Assembly: GCA_022508685.1 (NCBI GenBank)
Contig: JAFLUS010000027.1
Location: 1-12,124 of the forward strand
Source: Prevotellaceae bacterium
GTDB taxonomy: Bacteria; Bacteroidota; Bacteroidia; Bacteroidales; Bacteroidaceae
Reading direction: 5' to 3'
DNA length: 12,124 nt
Position numbers and translations under genes: made by a program. The notes below the pieces were generated by a model. The model searched no databases and was not told where the DNA came from. It worked only from the letters and a program-made list of their open reading frames with translations. This document shows positions 1-5,784 of this stretch, one piece after another (the stretch's first letter is position 1; each line of letters starts with the position of its first letter).

Positions 1-860
1 TTGGCGGGTTTGCTGTTGGTGAATGCGTAGAAGCGTGCTAAGGTGCGGCGTGCCTTCAGGTTTTCTTCGATAGGGTCGATGCGGACGACGGGGAGCACGT
101 CGGTGTAGAGCGTGGAGGAGTAGGGCGAATCGTTGTTGCAGTGGGTGCCGCTGCCGTCGAAACCGGTGTTTTGCACGAGTGAACGACCGACGTTGAGCGA
201 AAGGACGTCGGCAAGGAAGAGGGAGGCGTTCCAACGGATTGCCCACGAGTTGTTGAGACCTTCTACCTGACGGCGTAGCATACGTGTATAGCCGTATGCA
301 CCATCGAAGTCGAATTGGCGGGTGAGTCCGCGTGCTTCGAGTTCGGAGAGCAGGGCACGTCCGTCGGGATTGAACAATCGCCATGCCCGCTCCCATGTTG
401 CCCAGCCCCAACTGCCTGTCCAACGGATGAGGAAGGTCGGGGGCAATTTCTTTTCGTTGCAGAAGTTGCAGGCTTGTATGTGTCCTACGCGGGGTTCGTC
501 GGCATAGACGTCGAGGGCGTCGTTCATAAAGCGGAGGAAGTGGGGAGCGACGACGAGGTCGTCTTCGAGCACGATGACGCGGCCATAACGGGCGATTTGC
601 GTGCTGACGCCGTCGATGATGTTGCGTGCGAGCCCCCAGTTTTCGGGTCGTTCGATGAGGGTGAACGAACGGAAGTGGTCGGCATGGCGACGACAGATGT
701 CGCGCGACAGGCGGACGGCTGGTTCGTCGGCTTCCGTCCGTGTGCCGTCGGCATAGACGATGAGGTCGCTCTGCCGGGCTTCGGCGTTGGTGGTGAGCGA
801 CTGAAGCAGACGGACGAGGTGGTCGGGGCGATTGTAGATGAACAGAAGAATGGGTGCCAT
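1..860 (-). CDS. Glycosyltransferase, GT-A fold, EDD motif (partial, runs off left edge)
   Basis: About 286 codons read without a stop from ATG at 860 to the window edge, so only the C-terminus is missing. The protein starts MAPILLFIYNRPDHL, a typical first beta strand of GT-A fold sugar transferases. It carries RPENWGLARNI near residues 71-81, VIVLEDDLVVAP near 95-106, in which EDD (99-101) takes the place of the metal- and nucleotide-binding DXD motif, and SWGWATW at 150-156, a signature I associate with Bacteroidetes glycosyltransferases of polysaccharide clusters (GNT-I-like/family 2-like). It probably adds a sugar from a nucleotide-sugar donor to a surface glycan at the cytoplasmic face of the membrane; donor and acceptor cannot be told. 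No signal peptide or membrane segment is seen. It starts nine bases after the flippase stop, and the pair suggests capsule, O-antigen or exopolysaccharide assembly. The start is chosen because it gives the conserved N-terminus directly. Confidence 0.85.
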   Translation of the reverse strand, partial: MAPILLFIYNRPDHLVRLLQSLTTNAEARQSDLIVYADGTRTEADEPAVRLSRDICRRHADHFRSFTLIERPENWGLARNIIDGVSTQIARYGRVIVLEDDLVVAPHFLRFMNDALDVYADEPRVGHIQACNFCNEKKLPPTFLIRWTGSWGWATWERAWRLFNPDGRALLSELEARGLTRQFDFDGAYGYTRMLRRQVEGLNNSWAIRWNASLFLADVLSLNVGRSLVQNTGFDGSGTHCNNDSPYSSTLYTDVLPVVRIDPIEENLKARRTLARFYAFTNSKPA

Positions 861-869
861 AGCCGAAAA

Positions 870-2369
870 TCAGGAGTGTGATGAATGGGGGTGGCGAAGG
901 TAGGCGATGCTTTCGCGCAGAATGTGTGCACCGGTCACCCACAGGCAGACGAAATAGAGTGCAGCCGTGATGACGACGCGGAGCAGCAGCAGGAGCCATG
1001 TGGTCGTGATGCCGTGTGTGAGCCAGCAGGCAGCGACCAGACTTGCGGCGGCTGCGAGGGCGAAGGGGAGCATGTCGAGCAGGGCGGAAAGGAGGGTGAG
1101 GCGGATTTCGCGCCATACGAAGTAGTGCCACAGCAGCAGCCACAGCATGTAGACGGTGACGTAGGCGAGCACCATCAGTTGCATGCTGCCGAGACGGATG
1201 TCTGCCGAAAGGATGTGGATGTGCCACTGCCAATCGAAATGGTGGATAGTGCAGAGCAGTGCCAGCACGAGGATGCCTTGCGAGAGGATGCTCCACATGT
1301 AGATGCCACTGCGGCGGCGGCTCAACAGGAAATTGGTGTAGAGGGCGGTTATCGGCATCAAGGCGCCTGCCACGCACAGCATCTGCATGAATTGTGCACT
1401 GCTGCGCCATTTTTCGCCAATGAGCAAGGTGATGAGTTCGGGAGCGACGACGGCCAGTCCCAGCATGGCGGGAAATGTCATCAGGCTGGTGAAGCGCAGC
1501 ATCTTGTGGAATGCACGGCTGAGGCGTTCGCGGTCGTTGTCAACCTGTACGAACATCGGTTGGGCGACGCCCTGCACGACACCCGTGATGAGGTCGCTGC
1601 CCATTTTGTTCCATTTGTTTGCCTGTGTGTAGACACCGACCTCCTGTTTGGTGTACCAACGGCCGAAGACGAAGGCAAAGATGCTGTTGTAGAAGCAGTT
1701 GAAGATGTCGGTAACGAGGATTTTTCCGGAGAAACGGAACATTTCGCGTACAGGCTGCAACGTGATGTGCAGCGAAGGACGAAAACCGGAATAGTGCCAA
1801 CTCATCACGCTGACGGTGCTGACAAAGACGACGTTCTGCGTGACGACGCTCCAATAGGTGAAGCCCGAAAGCGCCATCGTCACACCGACGAGTCCCGACA
1901 GGAGCAAGGCGGACAGATTGATGATGGTCTGTTCCTTCACGCGGAGTTCGCGCATCAGCATGGCGCGGGGGACGATGGAAAAACTGGCGAAGAAAAATCC
2001 GATGAAGGCGTAGCGGGAGAGCCACAGCAGTTCAGGTTCGCCGAAATAGGCGGAGATGAAGGGTGCGCAGCACCAAAGGACAATGTATATGCACGCGCTG
2101 CACACGATGTTGAACCAAAAGACGGAGTTGAAATCGGCATAGACGGCGTTGCGCCGGTTGACGAGTGCGGGGATGAAACCGCTCTGCTGCAATGCGCCGG
2201 CAAGGAGGGAGAAGATGCCCACTTCGCCTGCCAGACCATAGTCGCCCGGCGAAAGCAGATTGGCGAGCACGATGCCGAACACCAGATTGAGCAACTGCAT
2301 CGTGCCGTTGTTCAGAATGCCCCACAGCAGTCCGCGTGCGGTTCGCTCTTTCAGTGTCTGCTCTGCCAT
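870..2369 (-). CDS. Polysaccharide flippase, Wzx/MOP superfamily (WzxC-like)
   Basis: The 499-residue protein is almost wholly hydrophobic, with about 12-14 candidate membrane helices, the layout and length expected of lipopolysaccharide/exopolysaccharide exporters of the MOP superfamily. The N-terminus (ERTARGLLWGILNNGTMQLL, then VLANLLSPGDYGLAG near residues 35-48) is characteristic of the WzxC/polysaccharide-synthesis branch: an amphipathic start, a first helix and the 'LxPxDYG' loop. Family knowledge says such proteins move undecaprenyl-linked glycans from the inner to the outer leaflet of the cytoplasmic membrane. The substrate cannot be read from sequence. It lies 16 bases after the lipoprotein gene and is followed after nine bases by a glycosyltransferase, which supports a polysaccharide role. 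The start at 2369 fits the usual short cytoplasmic N-terminus. The C-terminus ends in a His/Ser-rich tail (HPHSSHS), which I do not attach a function to. Confidence 0.9.
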   Translation of the reverse strand: MAEQTLKERTARGLLWGILNNGTMQLLNLVFGIVLANLLSPGDYGLAGEVGIFSLLAGALQQSGFIPALVNRRNAVYADFNSVFWFNIVCSACIYIVLWCCAPFISAYFGEPELLWLSRYAFIGFFFASFSIVPRAMLMRELRVKEQTIINLSALLLSGLVGVTMALSGFTYWSVVTQNVVFVSTVSVMSWHYSGFRPSLHITLQPVREMFRFSGKILVTDIFNCFYNSIFAFVFGRWYTKQEVGVYTQANKWNKMGSDLITGVVQGVAQPMFVQVDNDRERLSRAFHKMLRFTSLMTFPAMLGLAVVAPELITLLIGEKWRSSAQFMQMLCVAGALMPITALYTNFLLSRRRSGIYMWSILSQGILVLALLCTIHHFDWQWHIHILSADIRLGSMQLMVLAYVTVYMLWLLLWHYFVWREIRLTLLSALLDMLPFALAAAASLVAACWLTHGITTTWLLLLLRVVITAALYFVCLWVTGAHILRESIAYLRHPHSSHS

Positions 2370-2385
2370 TTGTGTCGGGTGGTGG

Positions 2386-2931
2386 TTAGTTGACGACGCT
2401 CACGCGCATTCCGTCATAAGTCACAGGGTATTTGTAGAGCGGGCGCGGCTTGGCATGCTGTCCGTTTCCCTTGTCGAGGATGACGCCGTCGTTGTTGCAG
2501 TCGTACTCGATTTTGCATTTGCTGCAGACGACGGTGCCGTCGTCGCGGAGCGTGAGCCGGATGTCTGCGCGGTCGCAGTTGCTGCACGCCAAATCGTAGG
2601 CGCGGTATTCTCCAAACTGCGTCGTGCCGATGATGAGTCCGCCGAGTCCGAACTGGAAATCTTTGGACAGCGCGTCCATAGGGTATTTCTGCGTTTTCAG
2701 CACGGCTTCGCCTGTCGTTTCGTCGCGTGCAATCCGTCCCATTTCGATGCGTCCACCCGTAGGGCGAACGGTGGCAAACTGTCCGAAACTGCCCATCACC
2801 ATGAACAATTCCTCGTAGGATGCGACTTGAAACGTGCAAATCACGCGGTTTTTGCGCGAATAGGTGCTGCTGATGTCGTCGCTGCACGCCGTTGCGGCAA
2901 TGAGGAGGAACAGGATGAGGAGTTTTTTCAT
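2386..2931 (-). CDS. Lipoprotein with Rieske-like C-terminal domain in which both His ligands are Cys
   Basis: A 181-residue putative lipoprotein. MKKLLILFLLIAATAC gives a short signal peptide with the lipidated Cys at 16, followed by SDD, which resembles the lipoprotein export signal that sends Bacteroidetes lipoproteins to the cell surface. Residues about 95-181 look like a Rieske domain: GLGGLIIG, then YDLACSNC (113-119), VVCSKCKIEYD (134-144) and PRPLYKYPV (162-170). Canonical Rieske proteins have CxH and CxxHGxxFD; here the pattern is C116-x2-C119, 16 residues, C136-x2-C139, so each His ligand is replaced by Cys. Such a site could hold zinc or an all-Cys iron-sulfur centre; neither is proven. 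Similar proteins occur widely in Bacteroidetes as hypotheticals, to my recollection. It lies 12 bases after the aldo/keto reductase and 16 before the flippase, in the same transcription run. The function is unknown; a structural zinc-ribbon-like role is as likely as redox. Confidence 0.8.
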   Translation of the reverse strand: MKKLLILFLLIAATACSDDISSTYSRKNRVICTFQVASYEELFMVMGSFGQFATVRPTGGRIEMGRIARDETTGEAVLKTQKYPMDALSKDFQFGLGGLIIGTTQFGEYRAYDLACSNCDRADIRLTLRDDGTVVCSKCKIEYDCNNDGVILDKGNGQHAKPRPLYKYPVTYDGMRVSVVN

Positions 2932-2943
2932 AGGGAATGCGAG

Positions 2944-3915
2944 TTAGAACGACAGGACGGGGTCGCTCACGATGCGGTCGATGGCGGCGAGTTCGTCGGA
3001 AGAGAAGGTGCAGTTCGTGAGCGCATCGAGGTTGTTGTCGAGTTGGGCTACGCTGCTCGTGCCGATGATGCACGACGTGACGCGGCTGTCGCTCAACACC
3101 CACGCCAGTGCCATTTGGGCAAGCGACTGCCCGCGCTGCCGTGCAATGGCTTCGAGTCGGCGAGCCGCTTCCACGCGCTCTGCCGTCACTTGCTGCGGCT
3201 GCAGAAATCCTGTACTGCGTGCTGCGCGGCTGTCTGCCGGTATTCCTTTATTATATTTGCCCGTGAGCAGACCTTGCGCCAGCGGCGAAAAGCAGATGAT
3301 GCCGCTGCCGTTGTCGACTGCCGTCTGGAAATTGTTGCGCTGTGCCTTGCGGTCGAACAGCGAGTGGCGGTATTGGCTCAGCAGACAGGGTACGTGGGCT
3401 TCGCGCAAGATGCGATATGCTTCGGCTTGCTGTTCGGGCGGATATTTCGAAATGCCCACATAGAGTGCCTTGCCTTGGCGCACCAACTGAATGAGCGCCT
3501 CCATCGTTTCCTCCACAGGCGTAACGCCGTCGTAGCGGTGGCTGTAGAAGATGTCGAAATAGTCGATGCCGCAACGCCGCAGACTCTGGTCGCACGAGGC
3601 GATGATGTTTTTTCGCGACGACCCTGTGCCGTAGACGCCAGCCCACATGTCGTGACCTGCCTTCGAACTGATGAACATTTCGTCGCGATGAGCAGCGAGG
3701 TCTTCACGCAGAATGCGTCCGAAGTTCTCTTCAGCACTGCCGGGAGGAGGGCCGTAATTGTTGGCGAGGTCGAAGTGGCAGATGCCGGCATCGAAGGCAC
3801 GCAGCACCATGTGCCGTGCTACGTCGAAATTGTCGTCGTTGCCGAAGTTGTGCCAGAGTCCGAGCGACAGCACGGGCAACTGGATGCCGCTGTTTCCGCT
3901 GTATTTGTAAATCAT
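2944..3915 (-). CDS. gpr: Aldo/keto reductase, YghZ/L-glyceraldehyde 3-phosphate reductase type
   Basis: A 323-residue NADPH-dependent (beta/alpha)8-barrel reductase. Long stretches match what I know of E. coli YghZ (Gpr): LSLGLWHNFG (16-25), HFDLANNYGPPPGSAEENFG (47-66), DIFYSHR (121-127), GKALYVGIS (148-156), FSPLAQGLLTGKY (209-221) and RGQSLAQMALAWVL (261-274). The catalytic tetrad is visible as D49, Y54, K85 and H126. Family members reduce L-glyceraldehyde 3-phosphate and other aldehydes such as methylglyoxal in the cytoplasm, a detoxifying role; the exact substrate here is inferred. The protein is slightly shorter than the roughly 346 residues of the E. coli enzyme, mostly at the ends. 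The start at 3915 is chosen over an in-frame upstream ATG (4038) because it gives the conserved YKYSGNSGIQLPVLSLG start and because ATGA overlaps the argH stop by four bases, suggesting translational coupling. Confidence 0.93.
   Translation of the reverse strand: MIYKYSGNSGIQLPVLSLGLWHNFGNDDNFDVARHMVLRAFDAGICHFDLANNYGPPPGSAEENFGRILREDLAAHRDEMFISSKAGHDMWAGVYGTGSSRKNIIASCDQSLRRCGIDYFDIFYSHRYDGVTPVEETMEALIQLVRQGKALYVGISKYPPEQQAEAYRILREAHVPCLLSQYRHSLFDRKAQRNNFQTAVDNGSGIICFSPLAQGLLTGKYNKGIPADSRAARSTGFLQPQQVTAERVEAARRLEAIARQRGQSLAQMALAWVLSDSRVTSCIIGTSSVAQLDNNLDALTNCTFSSDELAAIDRIVSDPVLSF
3912..3915 (-). promoter_or_regulatory. ATGA stop/start overlap, argH to aldo/keto reductase
   Basis: Read on the minus strand, ACATGATT holds the argH stop TGA (3914-3912) and the reductase start ATG (3915-3913). 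The four-base overlap supports the chosen start and implies coupled translation from one mRNA. Confidence 0.8.
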
Positions 3916-5255
3916 GTTGTCAGGTGCTGAACGGCTGCGTCTACTTTGTTGAAATTGAACTGATTGAGCGTATCGGTCATCAAGTCGGTAATTTGCGCGT
4001 TGCACAAGTTGCCGATGCTGCCTTCGTGGGTGTGGCAAATCTGCTTGACGGGCGTGAACTCGCCTGCCTCAATGGCAAGACCTACACGCCGGTAGGCGTC
4101 GCGGAAGGGAACACCTTCGGCTGCCAAGCGATTGACTTCCTCCACCGAGAACATCAGGTCGTAGCGCGGGTCGTCGAGAATGTGCTGGTTGATGCTGATG
4201 CGTTCCATGATGTAGGCAGACATGCGGAGGCAGTCCTTCAGTTCGCCGAACGAAGGCAGGAACACTTCCTTGATGATTTGCAGGTCGCGGAAGTAGCCCG
4301 ACGGCAGATTGTTCATGACGGACATGATGGTCTGCGGCAATGCCTGTATCTTGTTGCACTTGGCACGCGTGAGTTCGAATACGTCGGGGTTCTTCTTGTG
4401 CGGCATGATGCTGCTGCCCGTCGTGCAATCGTCAGGCAGTTTCACGAAACCGAAGTTCTGGCTCGAAAACATACATGCGTCGAACGCCAGTTTCGCCACC
4501 GTGCCAGCGATGCCGGCCATGGCGAAGGCCGTATTGCGTTCGGTCTTTCCGCGTCCCATTTGGGCATACACCACGTTGTATGCCAGCGAGTCGAAACCGA
4601 GCAAATCCGTCGTCAGTTGTCGGTTGAGAGGGAACGAACTGCCGTAACCGGCTGCGCTGCCGAGCGGATTGCGATTGGTGATGCGCCATGCTGCCAACAG
4701 CAGTTGCAAATCGTCGACAAGGCTTTCGGCATACGCGCCAAACCACAATCCGAAACTCGAGGGCATCGCCACTTGCAAGTGGGTGTAGCCGGGCATCAAT
4801 ACGTCCTTATAGCGTTCGCTCTGCTCGATGAGCACGTCGAAGAGCGCCTTGACGAGTGCTGCCGTTTCGCGGATTTCGTTGCGGATGAACAGGCGGAGGT
4901 CGAGCAATACTTGGTCGTTGCGCGAGCGTCCCGAATGGATTTTCTTACCCACGTCGCCGAGTTGCCGCGTGAGCATCAGTTCGACCTGAGAGTGAACGTC
5001 CTCCACGCCCTCTTCGATGACGAAATCGCCGCTTTCCGCTTGTCGGTAGATGTCGCGCAAAGCCTTGAGCAGCACGTCGAGTTCGTCTTTCGAAAGCAGT
5101 CCGATGGTTTCGAGCATCGTGATGTGCGCCATCGAACCCAGCACGTCGTACTTGGCAAGATAGAGGTCCATTTCGCGGTCTCTGCCAATGGTGAAACGCT
5201 CGATTTCGTCGGTCATACGGACGTTCTTCGTCCACAGGTTGTCGTTTTTCAGCAT
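3912..5255 (-). CDS. argH: Argininosuccinate lyase
   Basis: A complete 447-residue enzyme of the aspartase/fumarase superfamily that splits argininosuccinate into arginine and fumarate, the last step of arginine synthesis, as a cytoplasmic homotetramer. Motifs seen: DVHSQVE at about 86-92, KIHSGRSRNDQV at 105-116 (substrate-binding region), GYTHLQ at 156-161 (His159 is the expected catalytic His) and the superfamily signature GSSIMPHKKNPD at 280-291 with the catalytic-loop serines. Length is close to the usual 450-470. The start LKNDNLWTK fits the common 'LWxK/GRF' type N-terminus. The gene follows the SRPBCC gene after 15 bases and overlaps the aldo/keto reductase by four. No argG or other arginine gene is in the window, and no ArgR-like operator is seen directly upstream; expression probably depends on a promoter further right. 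Confidence 0.97.
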   Translation of the reverse strand: MLKNDNLWTKNVRMTDEIERFTIGRDREMDLYLAKYDVLGSMAHITMLETIGLLSKDELDVLLKALRDIYRQAESGDFVIEEGVEDVHSQVELMLTRQLGDVGKKIHSGRSRNDQVLLDLRLFIRNEIRETAALVKALFDVLIEQSERYKDVLMPGYTHLQVAMPSSFGLWFGAYAESLVDDLQLLLAAWRITNRNPLGSAAGYGSSFPLNRQLTTDLLGFDSLAYNVVYAQMGRGKTERNTAFAMAGIAGTVAKLAFDACMFSSQNFGFVKLPDDCTTGSSIMPHKKNPDVFELTRAKCNKIQALPQTIMSVMNNLPSGYFRDLQIIKEVFLPSFGELKDCLRMSAYIMERISINQHILDDPRYDLMFSVEEVNRLAAEGVPFRDAYRRVGLAIEAGEFTPVKQICHTHEGSIGNLCNAQITDLMTDTLNQFNFNKVDAAVQHLTT

Positions 5256-5270
5256 AGCGGGGTAGGGGCT

Positions 5271-5744
5271 TTATTCATAGGGCAGAGATGCCAGCATGTC
5301 GGCAAACTTGTCGATGCCGTCCTTGAGTTTGCCGCCGAGCATCATCTTCATCATCATATTGAGTTCGGCATCGAGCGTGAGCCGCATCTTGCACGACGAT
5401 GCATCCGTCGGCAGCAGTTGCACCCACATGGTGACGGGAATGGGCGACTGCGTCGACTGGAATTTCACGCATTTGGGTTCGTCGCGCTCCACGATGTTGA
5501 GCGTGACGGCGCCTACCATGGGCAGTTGCACGGAGAGCGAATCGGGCGTAGCCTCCATGCCGTCAAGCAGTTCGCGTGCCTGCCGCTGTTGGTCGTCGGT
5601 GATTTTTCCGTTCAACATCTCTGCTGCAGCCGGTGTGCCGACGACGTCTTTCAATTTCAGCAGATGGGTAAGGTCAGCCATTTTCGCGTACACGGATGAC
5701 TGGGCATACGGTATCTGCTTTACTTTGCTTTCGTATTTTGCCAT
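5271..5744 (-). CDS. SRPBCC (START/polyketide cyclase-like) family protein
   Basis: A 157-residue cytoplasmic protein without signal peptide. It starts MAKYESKVKQIPYAQSSVYA, which resembles the first strand of SRPBCC helix-grip domains ('vey..ki.aP.e.VY..lsD'). Strands follow at about 69-100 (DSLSVQLPMVGAVTLNIVER and the segment after it) and 103-127, and a long Met-rich C-terminal helix (NMMMKMMLGGKLKDGIDKFADMLASLPY, 129-156, given here only as a position guide) closes the cavity. These proteins bind a hydrophobic ligand; ligand and role are unknown. The same kind of gene is, as I recall, found beside argH and pyrE in other Bacteroidales. It begins 40 bases after the PL11 stop, and argH follows after 15 bases. 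The start fits the fold and I see no better alternative. Confidence 0.78.
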   Translation of the reverse strand: MAKYESKVKQIPYAQSSVYAKMADLTHLLKLKDVVGTPAAAEMLNGKITDDQQRQARELLDGMEATPDSLSVQLPMVGAVTLNIVERDEPKCVKFQSTQSPIPVTMWVQLLPTDASSCKMRLTLDAELNMMMKMMLGGKLKDGIDKFADMLASLPYE

Positions 5745-5784
5745 AAATGCAGTGGGTTAGTAAGTGTAGTTGTTATCGATTTCA

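Noticed and set aside
3916..4038. Longer N-terminus of the aldo/keto reductase from ATG 4038
   Set aside because: The extra 41 residues are an out-of-frame reading of the argH C-terminus and have no family similarity; the ATGA overlap start fits better.
3816..5699. 627-codon open frame on the plus strand, with similar long plus-strand frames at 885-2393, 2260-3930, 6454-8139 and 8756-10291
   Set aside because: Each lies antisense to a clearly recognisable minus-strand gene. The translations are low-complexity, rich in Ala, Val, Arg, Glu and Cys without motifs, as expected when GC-rich third positions suppress stops on the opposite strand.
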